Shown piece after piece: positions 1-8,398 of a DNA stretch of 64,000 bases (position 1 is its first letter; the number at the start of each line of letters is the position of its first letter). Source of the stretch: Cellulosimicrobium protaetiae (GTDB lineage Bacteria; Actinomycetota; Actinomycetes; Actinomycetales; Cellulomonadaceae); NCBI RefSeq assembly GCF_009708005.2, contig NZ_CP052757.1, forward strand, positions 4,216,001 through 4,280,000, written 5' to 3'. Under the pieces are notes generated by a model. The model did no database searches. It saw only the letters and a list, made by a program, of their open reading frames with translations, and had not been told where the DNA came from. Made by a program: the position numbers and the translations under genes.

Positions 1-46
1 CCGCCGCGGCAGCCTCTGACGTTACGCCACTCGCGCCAGCGGCACC

Positions 47-1189
47 CTATCGCTGAACGCGGCGGGCGTCCGGGCGGGCTGTGGACTGTCGGACGAGGAG
101 CAGGACCGCGAACGCGGCGGCCGTCACGGCGAGCACCCCCGCGACACCACCCGCGTAGGCCGTGACCTCCTGCGCCGTCGTCGTGTCCCACGTCGCCGGC
201 GTCGCGCGCAGGGCGAGCGCCGCCGCGACCCCGGCCGCGCCCGCACCGAGCAGCAGCAGGACCGCCATGACCGTCGACCCGGGGGTGGGACCGGCGCCCG
301 GGTCGAGCGACGACCGCGGGGTGAAGGCGCACACGAGCGCGGCCCAGGCGAGCACGACGAGGACCGCCGCGACGACGTCGCTCGGGCGGTGCCACTGGCC
401 GACGAGGGTCGACACCCCGGTCGCCGCCGTGTACGCGCCACCGAGGACGGCGACGAGCGGCCGGGCGCCGCGCGGCACGACGAGGAGCAGGGCCGCCGCG
501 ACCGAGCCCGCGACCGTGGTGTGACCGCTGGGCAGGGAGTTCTCCCAGTGCCAGCCGCCGATGAGCTCCTCGCGGCCGAGGAGCGAGTGCTTGACGAGCT
601 GCGTCGTGACGTTCGCGCCGACGACGAGGAACGCGACCTGCACCGCGAGCCCCCAGCGGCGACGCAGCAGCGCGATGCCCATCGCCGCCGCGAGGCCCCC
701 GACGACGAACGCGACCGAGACCGTGTCCAGGACCGGCTCGGCCACGGCCCAGAGCTCGCCCTGCCCGGTGACGGCGCCGTCGAACGCTGCGCGCTCGAGC
801 ATCTGCCCCGCGTAGGTGTCCACGAAGTACCGCCACACGACCCACGCCGCCGCGACCGCGAGCACCGCGACGACCGCCGCGACGACTCGCGACGCGGTGC
901 TCGGCCCGTCGTCACGGCCAGCAGGAGCACCGGGCGACGGTCGCGGGGCGGGCGGGTGCGCGGACGCTCCCGGGTGACCGCCCGCGACGGCCGGGCGGCC
1001 GGGCGGGTACGGCGGCACGGGCTGCCCGGGCTGACCCGGCGGCACGGCGGCGTACGAGGGGACGGCCGGGCCGGGCGGCGTCGCCGGTCCAGGCGTGGGC
1101 GGCAGCACCGGCGGCGTCACCGGGAGCGGCCGCGTTCCCGTCCCGCCGCTGGTCGGCAGCGGCCGGGTCGGGGCGTGGTCGGAGGGCAT
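47..1189 (-). CDS. PAP2-superfamily phosphatase, membrane
   Basis: A 380-residue protein with a proline-rich, probably cytoplasmic N-terminal tail (about residues 1-95) followed by several hydrophobic segments starting near residue 100. The PAP2 signature is visible as PSGH (around 220-223) and a later WHRPSD (around 268), which carry the two catalytic histidines of lipid-phosphate phosphatases. The usual first motif (K...RP) is weak, reading KHSLLGREE. The family hydrolyses undecaprenyl-pyrophosphate or phosphatidate-type substrates at the membrane; the actual substrate cannot be told. The ATG at 1189 is preceded closely by GGAGG. It is the last minus-strand gene before the left edge and ends 46 bases from it. 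Confidence 0.85.
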   Translation of the reverse strand: MPSDHAPTRPLPTSGGTGTRPLPVTPPVLPPTPGPATPPGPAVPSYAAVPPGQPGQPVPPYPPGRPAVAGGHPGASAHPPAPRPSPGAPAGRDDGPSTASRVVAAVVAVLAVAAAWVVWRYFVDTYAGQMLERAAFDGAVTGQGELWAVAEPVLDTVSVAFVVGGLAAAMGIALLRRRWGLAVQVAFLVVGANVTTQLVKHSLLGREELIGGWHWENSLPSGHTTVAGSVAAALLLVVPRGARPLVAVLGGAYTAATGVSTLVGQWHRPSDVVAAVLVVLAWAALVCAFTPRSSLDPGAGPTPGSTVMAVLLLLGAGAAGVAAALALRATPATWDTTTAQEVTAYAGGVAGVLAVTAAAFAVLLLVRQSTARPDARRVQR

Positions 1190-1265
1190 CCCTCCACCGT
1201 AGAGGACGTGTGTGTGCGTTCGGGAGAGACGACGGGCAGAGGTGCGCGCCGACCCCCGTCCGGCG

Positions 1266-2972
1266 CTACTCGACCGGGCCGGGCGCGAGCCGCGTCAGGA
1301 TCATCGACGCGGCGGGGCTGGTCGGCTGCGGCGACGCGTACGGGTCCTCGGCCGACGGGAAGCCCGTGTACGCACGGGTCGAGTACTGGGCCGCCGTCGG
1401 CCGGCCGAGCAGCGGGATCGCGGGGACCTGCTCCACGTAGACCCGCTGGATCGTGGCCAGGGCCTCCGCGCGCTCCGCGTCGTCGGTCGAGGAGGCGTAG
1501 GTCAGGAACGCGGCGTCCGCCTCGGCGTCCTGGAACCGGCCGAAGTTCGCGTCGGCCGTCGTGCCGATCGGGCGCACGTGCGCACCGTTCATCTGGCTGG
1601 AGTACGTGTCCCACGGCGTCGCGCCGCCGTCGGTCCAGTGCATCGACGCCTGGAAGTCGCCCGTGCCGATCCGGTCGAACCACTCGGCCTCGTCCTGCCC
1701 CTCGACGGTCGCGACGATGCCGAGCCGCGCGACGGCCTCCCCGACCATCTCGAGCTCCGCCATGTAGTCCGTCCACCCGGCCGGGTTCGTGAGGGTGAAC
1801 GTCACGGGGACGCCCTCGTCGTCGTGCAGGACCCCGTCCACGAGCTCGTACCCGGCGTCCTCGAGGATCGCGGCGGCGTGCTCGACGTCGACCGCGAGCG
1901 TCCGGTCCGCGAGGTCCGGGCTGACGAACGACTCGCCCGCGGGCATCGGCAGGCCCGTCGCGCTGCGCAGCGGCGGCCACACGCCCGACGTCGCGAGGTT
2001 CGAGATGTCGTCACGGTCGAGCACGAGGTTCACCGCCCGCCGGACCGCCACGTCGTCGAACGGCGGCACCTGCGTGTTGAGGAAGAGCGCGTCGACGGCC
2101 AGGCCGGTCGGGGCGAACTGGTGGAGGTGCTCGGGGTCGGCGGCGAGGTAGACGCTCTCGTAGGAGGGGATGTACGCCCAGCCCCACTGCGCCTCGCCGC
2201 TCACGTACGCCGCGGTGAGCGCGCCGTTGTCCGGGTAGGCGACGTACCGCAGCTCGGGGACGGCGAGAGGCCCGCCCCAGTAGTCGTCCCGCGCGACGAG
2301 CGTGACCCCGTCGGGCGCGAACTCCTCCAGCACGTACGGGCCCGTCCCGACGGGGTCGAGGTTCGGGTCGTCCAGGACCGTCTCCGCGGCGCGCGTGGCC
2401 CACACGTGCTCCGGCACGACGAACGTGTTGATCGCCTTCGTCCTGTTGACGTACTGACCGCTCCCGAACGTGACGACGACGTCCTGCCCCTCGACCCGGA
2501 CGTCCTCGTACGGGAGGAGGTCCGGGTTGAGCGCGGGCTCGTCCCTGCGGAGCCCGAACGTGAAGGCGACGTCGTCGGGCGTGAGCGGCTCGCCGTCCGA
2601 CCACGTCACGCCCTCGCGCACCGTGACCCGCAGCTCCGTGTAGCCCGCGTCCCAGGACCAGGCGCTCGCGAGCCAGGGGGTCGGGTCCTGCGCGGGGTCG
2701 ACGAGGTTGACCTGCGCGAGCGGCTCGTAGAGGACGTTCGCGTATCCCAGCTTCTGCGCCGCGGATCCGCTGTCGAACGGGTTGTTGTCCTCCTCGCCCA
2801 CGGTGTTCGGCATCCCGACCGTCAGGACCGGGGAGTGCGGTGCCACGGGGGGCGTCGTCTCGTCCGCCGGTGCCACGAGCCCGCAGCCCACGGTGAGGAG
2901 GACGAGGGCCGGGGCGGCGGCGCGCCGGGCCGACGCGTGACGCGGACGACGGGTGCGGGTGCGAGCGGTCAC
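1266..2972 (-). CDS. ABC transporter substrate-binding lipoprotein, family 5
   Basis: A 568-residue solute-binding protein of the oligopeptide/oligosaccharide family (SBP_bac_5, DppA/OppA-like). The open frame extends to 3056, but a GTG at 2972 with GAGGAG five bases upstream is the better start. It gives a signal peptide ending LLTVGC, a lipobox-like sequence with Thr at -3. The body has the usual features: a W-S-D-G-E-P-L-T-P-D-D-V-A-F-T-F block and the long two-lobed family-5 layout. No permease or ATPase genes are next to it, so it is an orphan receptor or its partners lie elsewhere. Family 5 includes cello-oligosaccharide binders, but the ligand cannot be read here. It is divergent from the TetR gene and shares an operator with it. 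Confidence 0.88.
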   Translation of the reverse strand: MTARTRTRRPRHASARRAAAPALVLLTVGCGLVAPADETTPPVAPHSPVLTVGMPNTVGEEDNNPFDSGSAAQKLGYANVLYEPLAQVNLVDPAQDPTPWLASAWSWDAGYTELRVTVREGVTWSDGEPLTPDDVAFTFGLRRDEPALNPDLLPYEDVRVEGQDVVVTFGSGQYVNRTKAINTFVVPEHVWATRAAETVLDDPNLDPVGTGPYVLEEFAPDGVTLVARDDYWGGPLAVPELRYVAYPDNGALTAAYVSGEAQWGWAYIPSYESVYLAADPEHLHQFAPTGLAVDALFLNTQVPPFDDVAVRRAVNLVLDRDDISNLATSGVWPPLRSATGLPMPAGESFVSPDLADRTLAVDVEHAAAILEDAGYELVDGVLHDDEGVPVTFTLTNPAGWTDYMAELEMVGEAVARLGIVATVEGQDEAEWFDRIGTGDFQASMHWTDGGATPWDTYSSQMNGAHVRPIGTTADANFGRFQDAEADAAFLTYASSTDDAERAEALATIQRVYVEQVPAIPLLGRPTAAQYSTRAYTGFPSAEDPYASPQPTSPAASMILTRLAPGPVE

Positions 2973-3059
2973 GTGGGGCTCCTCGGCGAGTCCGTGATCT
3001 GCGGCGACGCCGGGCGATCGTCGCCCTCGACGCCATTCCGGGGGCGATTCAACCACACA

Positions 3060-3077
3060 TTACTAACTTGTCAGTAA
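3060..3077. promoter_or_regulatory. TetR operator between SBP and tetR
   Basis: An 18-bp imperfect palindrome of form TTACTNACNNGTNAGTAA, with 14 of 18 bases symmetric, lies between the divergent SBP and TetR genes. It overlaps the -35 hexamers proposed for both directions: TTGTCA for tetR at 3068-3073, CTGACA on the minus strand. This is the expected place for an autorepressing TetR-family site. Confidence 0.7.
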
Positions 3078-3097
3078 CAGTATTCGGGTCACAGTAT
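3068..3097 (+). promoter_or_regulatory. tetR promoter, probably leaderless transcript
   Basis: TTGTCA at 3068-3073 and CAGTAT at 3092-3097 are separated by 18 bases. Initiation would fall at about 3104, almost on the ATG at 3108. No ribosome binding site is visible, so the transcript is probably leaderless. This argues against the in-frame ATG at 3096, which lies inside the -10 region. Confidence 0.5.
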
Positions 3098-3107
3098 GGT
3101 TACCGTC

Positions 3108-3818
3108 ATGACCGACGACTCCCCCACGCGGAGCACCGCCGACGGCGCACCCCCCGCGCGGAGCCCCCGCCCCCGCCGCACCCGACCGGCGACGCTCGAA
3201 CGCCGCGAGGAGATCCTGCGCGCGGCGATGCGCGTCTTCGGGTCCAAGGGCTACCACCAGGGCTCCCTCGCCGAGGTCGCCGAGCAGGTCGGGATCACGC
3301 ACGCGGGCGTCCTGCACCACTTCGGCTCGAAGGACCGCCTCCTCACCGAGGTCCTCGAGTTCCGCGACCGCGTCGACGTCGAGCACCTGGAGGGGCAGCA
3401 CATCCCGGGCGGGCTCGACCTCTTCCGGCACCTCGTCAAGACCGCCGCGATCAACGCCGAGCGGCCCGGGATCGTCCAGGCCTACACCGTGCTCACGGGC
3501 GAGGCCGTCACCGACGGGCACCCCGCGAGCGCCTGGGTCACCGAGCGCTTCACAGGCCTGCGCGCCGACATCGCGGGCGCGCTGCGCGAGGTGATCGAGG
3601 AACGCCGCGCCGCAGGGGACACCGAGACGGACTACGAGCTCACCGACGCCGCGCTCGACCTCGCCGCGTCCACGATCATCGGCGCGATGGACGGCCTTCA
3701 GATCCAGTGGCTCCTCGACCCCGACGCCGTGGACCTCGCCGAGTCCACCGCGTTCGCGATCGAGGCGATCCTCGCCTCCACCCTCGCCGGCGCCCGGCGA
3801 CCACGACCGCTCGACTGA
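3108..3818 (+). CDS. TetR-family transcriptional regulator
   Basis: A 236-residue regulator. After a basic, proline-rich lead of about 25 residues comes a typical TetR helix-turn-helix (ERREEILRAAMRVFGSKGYH followed by LAEVAEQVGITHAGVLHHFGSKDRLL, about residues 30-75). The C-terminal part is the variable ligand-binding domain. It is divergent from the family-5 solute-binding gene and probably represses it and itself through the palindrome at 3060-3077. A similar palindrome occurs in front of the GH3 beta-glucosidase at 18724. Ligand unknown; a sugar-related effector is only a guess from that shared motif. Confidence 0.88.
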   Translation: MTDDSPTRSTADGAPPARSPRPRRTRPATLERREEILRAAMRVFGSKGYHQGSLAEVAEQVGITHAGVLHHFGSKDRLLTEVLEFRDRVDVEHLEGQHIPGGLDLFRHLVKTAAINAERPGIVQAYTVLTGEAVTDGHPASAWVTERFTGLRADIAGALREVIEERRAAGDTETDYELTDAALDLAASTIIGAMDGLQIQWLLDPDAVDLAESTAFAIEAILASTLAGARRPRPLD

Positions 3819-3847
3819 CGTCCCGCCGTCGGGCCGCGCCGCACCAC

Positions 3848-3990
3848 GGTTCTCCCTCGACAGACCAGGGTTCTACCTCGACAGACCACCGTTCTACCTC
3901 GGCAGACCACGGTTCTACCTCGGCAGACCAGGGTTCTACCTCGGCAGACCGGGGGTCTACCTCGGCGGGGCGGGGGTCTACCTCGCGAGG
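3848..3990. repeat. Tandem array of seven 21-bp repeats
   Basis: Units begin at 3848, 3869, 3890, 3911, 3932, 3953 and 3974, an exact 21-bp period with consensus GGTTCTACCTCGGCAGACCA. The last two units have drifted to GGGTCT. The array starts about 30 bases after the tetR stop, and its last unit overlaps the stop codon of jetC (3978-3980). The same 21-bp unit recurs at 59011-59060 (inverted) and 59550-59675. There is no sign that the array is translated; it stays open in several frames only because 21 is a multiple of three. Confidence 0.9.
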
Positions 3991-6900
3991 GTCGCCGTCT
4001 CGGGCTCGGGGGCGGAGGCAGGCTCGGGCGCGGGGCGGCCGTCGCGGTACGCGGCGATCGACAGGGTCCGCAGGCGGGACGACCGGCCCGAGGGGTTGTC
4101 GACGAACCCGACGGCCGAGATGTACGGCTCGATCACGTGGATCTTCTGCAGCGGCGTGACGATGAGGAGCTGGAGCCCCAGGCGGCGGAAGAGCTCGAGC
4201 GCGAACCGGGTCGACTCGTCCGACCCCCGACCGAACGCCTCGTCGATGACGACGAACCGGAACGCCGTCGAGCGCACCGCACCCCAGTCGAGCTTGAACT
4301 GGTAGGCGAGCGACGCCGCGAGCACCGTGTACGCGAGCTTCTCCTTCTGCCCGCCGGACTTGCCGCCGGAGTCGGAGTAGTGCTCGTGCTCGGAGTCGTC
4401 GGCGCGCGACCGCTCGGACGCGGAGAGCACGAACCAGTTGCGCACGTCGGTCACGCGCCGGCGCCACGCCTCGTCGAGGTCGGTCATGCCCTCGCGCCCG
4501 CGGAACCGCTCGACGAGCGCCTTGACGCGCAGGAACCGGTCCTCCGAGTACGACAGCGCGTCGACGTCGCCCGCGACCGACCCGTCGCCCTCGGCGAGCG
4601 CGCGGTCGTCCTCGGCGAGGATGCCGTCGCCGTCGGTGCACGCGCGCAGGTCCTGCTGGAACTCGCGCACCTCGAGGTTGGGCGTGCGCGACATCTCGAG
4701 CCGGATGTACCGGCCCGGGTTGTAGTCGATCGCGCGCAGCGAGTCGTTGATCGTGTCGATCCGGTCGCGGATGACGTCGGCCTGCTTCGCGAGCTCCGCG
4801 GCGAAGCCCGCGATGTCGCGGATCGCGTTCGTGTTGAGGTACGCCTTGAAGTCGGCCTCGAACCGGGGGAGGTCGTCGCGCACGAGCCGGTCGTGGATCT
4901 CGCGGTAGCCGTCGGCCGACCGCACGTCCGCGTCGAGCTCGGCCGTCTCCACGGGGTACGCCGAGCGGAACGACGCCATCTGGCCCGCGACGCGCGTCCC
5001 GAGGTCGGCGCGCTCGCGCTGCGCCTGCTCCGCCTCGGCCGTGAGCCGCGAGCGCACCGCGTTCTCGACGGCGTCGAGGTCGGCCGCACGCGTCGGACCG
5101 GTCGCGCCGTCCCGGTCCGTGCCGTCCCGGTCCGTGCCGTCCCGGTCCGTGGCGACGGGCGGGCCGACCGCCGCGAGCTCGCGGTCGAACTCGGCGGCGA
5201 GCGCCGCCGTCGTCTCCGCGTCGAGCGCCTCGCCCGCGCCGTCCAGCACCGCCCGGGCGCGCTCGCGCGCGGTGCGCGCCTCGTCGAGCGCGTGCCGGTC
5301 GGCGCCGAGCGTCGCGACGACGCGGTCGCGCTCGGCCTCCAGCTCGCCGTGGCGGCGCGCGTTGTCGTCGAGCAGGCCGGCGATCCGGCCGAGCTCGTCG
5401 CTCGCCTGCTCGAGCCTGCGCTTCTCCTCCGCGAGCTCGGCGATGCGCGCGGTCTCCGCGCCGCGGTCGAGCTCGTCCCAGTCGCGGTACACGTCGAGAC
5501 GCCCGAGCGCGGCGGAGCGCGCCTGGAGCGCGGTGCGCGCGGCGGCGGCCTCGTCGCGGCGCCGCGCGAGCGCGTCGCGGCGTGCGGTCACCTCCGCCGC
5601 CTGCTCCAGCAGCGCGTCGATCTTGGCCTGCGTCGACCACCCGAGCACGTAGCCGCGGCGGTCGTCGACGGCACGCGTGTCGTTCTTCTCGTGGTGGTCC
5701 GGCGAGTGCTTCACCTGGCCGGCGCGCGTGACCGCGCGGGGCAGCCGGCGGAACGCGTCGAGGTCGGGCGCGCACGCGTGGTCCGCGCGACGCTCCAGCT
5801 CGGCCTCGACCCACGCCGTGAGCGACGGTGCGTCGTCGAGGCGGCGCACGTCGAGCAGGTCGGCGAGCAGCGGGACGTCGTCGCGCGGCGCGGGCCGGGC
5901 CGCGGGGACGCGCTCGGGGACCCGGTGGTAGACGAGCCGCAGCCCCAGGTGCTCGCGGTCGACCCACGCGGCGACGGCCTCGTAGTGCGTCGCCGGGACG
6001 AGGAGCGAGAGCGCGAAGCCGCGCAGCACGCGCTCGGCCGCGCCCTCCCAGTCGGCGTGCTCGGGGCGCACCGCGAGCAGCTCGCCGACGAACGGCACGT
6101 CGCCCGGCGTCAGCCCGACGCCGGCGCACAGCCGGTCGCGGACCTCCAGGTGGGTGCGCGGGAGGTTGGAGCGGCGGTCGGCGAGGCTCGCGAGCTCGGC
6201 CTTGACGTCGGCGGTCTCCTGCTCGACGGCGCGCACCTCGGCGGAGACCTCGGCAGCCCGCTCCTCGGCCCGGGCGAGCTCCTCGCGCACGCGCCCCGCG
6301 GCGTCGTCGGCCGAGCGCCGCAGCGCCGCGAACGCCTCGGCGTCGACGAGAGCAGCGGCCACGGCCGTCGCCCCGCCGCCGAACCCTGGATCCCTCCCCA
6401 CGACGGGCCCGTCCTGAGGAGCGACCCCGGGTTCGGCAACCTCAGGTGCACCGAGCGTGAGGCCTGCCGCGGCGGCGTAGCCCGCGAGCTGGGCGACGCG
6501 GCGCTCACGGGCGGCGCGCTCGACCTCGCGGCGCGCGACCTCGCCCTCGATCGCCGCGAGCCGGTCGCCACCGTGGCCCGCGCGCTCGAGCTCGAGCCGC
6601 TGCCGCTCGGCGGCGAGGACGGAGAGCTCGTCGGCGACCCGGGACCGACGGGACTCGCCGTCCGCGACGCGCTCGTCGAGCGCGCCGATCAGCCCGTCGA
6701 GGTCGGCCACGCGGCGCGAGGCCGTGAACGCGCGCAGCGCGTCGCGCCGGGTCACGAGCGCCGCGGCCCGCTCCCCCAGCGCGTCGTGCGCGTCGCAGTC
6801 GGCGAGCAGCGGCGCGAGACGCTCGATCTGCGCGGTGGCCCGCACGACGGCGTCGTGCGCGCTCGTGAGGTCGTCGAAGTGCGCGACGAGCCGGTCCGTC

Positions 6901-7640
6901 CAGCGGTCCGCGTCGAACGGCTCCAGCATGTGCTCGCGCACGAACTCGCCGAGGTCACCCACCGACTTCATCGACACCGTCTGGTGGAACAGGTCCATCG
7001 CCTGCTCCGACGGGATGCCCAGCAGGCGGCGGAAGTCGCGCCCGTACTCCGGGAAGTGGTCGCGCACCTGGGCGCCCGACTCGCGCAGCCGGCGGCGCAG
7101 CGCCGCGACGTCGCCGCCGAAGCCGGCGAAGTCCTCGGTGATCGTCAGCGGGCGGTCGGCCGTGACGAAGAACCGGTCGGGCTGGCCCGACTGCCCCTGC
7201 GCGAGCCAGAACACCTGGGCGAGCGTGACCTCCTGGTCGAACCCGCGGTTGGAGAACCGCCCCAGCACCACCGAGTACGTGCCACGCTCGCGCAGCCCCA
7301 CGTGGCGCGTCGCGCCCGTCGCCTCGTCGCGCTCGGACTTGAAGTGGCCCGCGACGTAGGAGCGCAGCGACCGCTCGCGCGCCCCGGCCCCCGCCGCCTT
7401 GTTGTAGGAGATGCGGTGCGACGGCACGAGCAGCGTCGTCACGGCGTCGACGATCGTCGACTTGCCCGACCCGATGTCGCCCGTGAGGAGCGCGTTGCGG
7501 CCGTCGAGGTCGAACGCCCACACGCGCTGGTCGAACGTGCCCCAGTTGAGCACCTCGAGCCGCTCGAGGCGGAAGCCCGCCCGGGCGTCGAGGTCCGCCG
7601 CCGGGTCGTGCAGCTCGACCGCGCTGAACAGGCCCTCCAT
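3978..7640 (-). CDS. jetC: Wadjet JetC, MukB-like SMC ATPase
   Basis: A 1220-residue SMC/MukB-like ATPase, the DNA-translocating motor of Wadjet (Jet/Ept/MksB) plasmid-defence systems. Walker A is GDIGSGKST at residues 54-62, followed by an [10 protein letters not shown] block. The centre is a long Ala/Glu/Arg-rich coiled coil. The C-terminal head carries [15 protein letters not shown] (signature) and [13 protein letters not shown] (Walker B). The open frame reaches 7796, but the ATG at 7640 shares one base with the jetB stop (TGATG) and begins the conserved N-terminus. Oddities: an in-frame 60-bp palindromic element at 6378-6437, a three-fold TDRDG repeat near 5103-5155, and a stop codon inside the 21-bp repeat array. 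No jetD follows. Confidence 0.88.
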   Translation of the reverse strand: MEGLFSAVELHDPAADLDARAGFRLERLEVLNWGTFDQRVWAFDLDGRNALLTGDIGSGKSTIVDAVTTLLVPSHRISYNKAAGAGARERSLRSYVAGHFKSERDEATGATRHVGLRERGTYSVVLGRFSNRGFDQEVTLAQVFWLAQGQSGQPDRFFVTADRPLTITEDFAGFGGDVAALRRRLRESGAQVRDHFPEYGRDFRRLLGIPSEQAMDLFHQTVSMKSVGDLGEFVREHMLEPFDADRWTDRLVAHFDDLTSAHDAVVRATAQIERLAPLLADCDAHDALGERAAALVTRRDALRAFTASRRVADLDGLIGALDERVADGESRRSRVADELSVLAAERQRLELERAGHGGDRLAAIEGEVARREVERAARERRVAQLAGYAAAAGLTLGAPEVAEPGVAPQDGPVVGRDPGFGGGATAVAAALVDAEAFAALRRSADDAAGRVREELARAEERAAEVSAEVRAVEQETADVKAELASLADRRSNLPRTHLEVRDRLCAGVGLTPGDVPFVGELLAVRPEHADWEGAAERVLRGFALSLLVPATHYEAVAAWVDREHLGLRLVYHRVPERVPAARPAPRDDVPLLADLLDVRRLDDAPSLTAWVEAELERRADHACAPDLDAFRRLPRAVTRAGQVKHSPDHHEKNDTRAVDDRRGYVLGWSTQAKIDALLEQAAEVTARRDALARRRDEAAAARTALQARSAALGRLDVYRDWDELDRGAETARIAELAEEKRRLEQASDELGRIAGLLDDNARRHGELEAERDRVVATLGADRHALDEARTARERARAVLDGAGEALDAETTAALAAEFDRELAAVGPPVATDRDGTDRDGTDRDGATGPTRAADLDAVENAVRSRLTAEAEQAQRERADLGTRVAGQMASFRSAYPVETAELDADVRSADGYREIHDRLVRDDLPRFEADFKAYLNTNAIRDIAGFAAELAKQADVIRDRIDTINDSLRAIDYNPGRYIRLEMSRTPNLEVREFQQDLRACTDGDGILAEDDRALAEGDGSVAGDVDALSYSEDRFLRVKALVERFRGREGMTDLDEAWRRRVTDVRNWFVLSASERSRADDSEHEHYSDSGGKSGGQKEKLAYTVLAASLAYQFKLDWGAVRSTAFRFVVIDEAFGRGSDESTRFALELFRRLGLQLLIVTPLQKIHVIEPYISAVGFVDNPSGRSSRLRTLSIAAYRDGRPAPEPASAPEPETATLAR
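6378..6437. repeat. 60-bp palindromic element inside jetC
   Basis: Arms GCCGAACCCTGGATC (6378-6392) and GACCCCGGGTTCGGC (6423-6437) pair at 13 of 15 positions around a 30-base centre, which itself holds a GACGGGCCCGTC palindrome. A second copy with the same arms and the same 30-base spacing is intergenic at 62009-62068. Here it adds 20 in-frame residues to the JetC coiled-coil region, suggesting insertion of a REP/MITE-like element. Confidence 0.75.
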
Positions 7641-8398
7641 CACGCCACCGTCCCCGTCGTCGTCCCTGCGCCCGTCCCTGCGCCTGTCCCTGCGCCCGTG
7701 CCCCTGCCCGCCGTGCCCGACGACGTCGCTCGCGCCCCGCCGTCCGCCGCGACCTCCAGGTACTGCGCGAGGCGCGCGTCGAAGTCCGCGAGCCACTGCG
7801 CGTCGACGAACGCCTTGAGGATGCGGCGCACCTCGTACCGGCGGGCGTCGCCGACCGGGTCGCCGTCCTCGCCCGGGGCGCCGCCGTCGGGCGAGCCGTC
7901 GGGGTCGGGGCGACCTGCCGGGCGCAGGAAGCCCAGCTCCACGACGCGCCGCACGAGCCCGTCCACGCGGTCCACGAGCCGCGCCTCGTTGGCCGCGGCG
8001 CCGGCGTCCTGCGCGAGGAAGACCCGCAGCAGGTCGACGATCTCCGTGCGCGCGAGCACGAGCCGCGTGTCGCCGCCCTCGGAGTCCGCCTGCGCGAGCC
8101 GCTTGCGCAGCAGCGCGAGCAGCAGGCTCACGTCGAACGGCAGCTCACGGCGCGGGATGAGACGCGGCACGCGCTCGTCGCGCTCGTGCTCGGGCTGCGA
8201 GCGCAGGTACGCGTAGCCGTCACCCTCGTCGACGACGACCTGCAGGCCCATCATCGCGACGGTGTCGCGCACCTGGGCCTCGCGCGCGAGCAGGTCGCGC
8301 CACAGCGCCTCGCCGGACTCGCGGTAGACGACGCCCTTGAGCAGCGACGTCACGACGACGGACAGCTCCGGGTCGCGCGCGGTGCGGGTCGTGCTCAC
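7640..8398 (-). CDS. jetB: Wadjet JetB, DUF4194 (MukE/MksE-like)
   Basis: A 252-residue protein recognisable as the small kleisin-associated (MukE-like) subunit of Wadjet, DUF4194. It starts [16 protein letters not shown] and continues with the [12 protein letters not shown] block, a winged-helix part ([20 protein letters not shown]) and [17 protein letters not shown]. The GTG start at 8398 overlaps the jetA stop as GTGA, indicating coupled translation. The C-terminal 30 residues are a low-complexity GTGAGTGAGTGAG tail made by a 12-base tandem repeat and are probably not functional. It should join JetA and JetC in the loader complex. Confidence 0.85.
   Translation of the reverse strand: MSTTRTARDPELSVVVTSLLKGVVYRESGEALWRDLLAREAQVRDTVAMMGLQVVVDEGDGYAYLRSQPEHERDERVPRLIPRRELPFDVSLLLALLRKRLAQADSEGGDTRLVLARTEIVDLLRVFLAQDAGAAANEARLVDRVDGLVRRVVELGFLRPAGRPDPDGSPDGGAPGEDGDPVGDARRYEVRRILKAFVDAQWLADFDARLAQYLEVAADGGARATSSGTAGRGTGAGTGAGTGAGTTTGTVA

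Noticed and set aside
3832-3990. The 21-bp array as a coding repeat (S-T-S-A-D-H-G heptads) or as a CRISPR
   Set aside because: The frame stays open only because the unit is 21 bases; there is no start, RBS or protein-like context. For CRISPR there are no spacers, since the units abut directly.
4137-8216. A 1359-codon plus-strand open frame opposite jetB/jetC
   Set aside because: Its translation is low-complexity Arg/Val/Glu/Leu-rich text without any domain, and it mirrors the codon periodicity of the real genes on the other strand. It is a high-GC antisense shadow.
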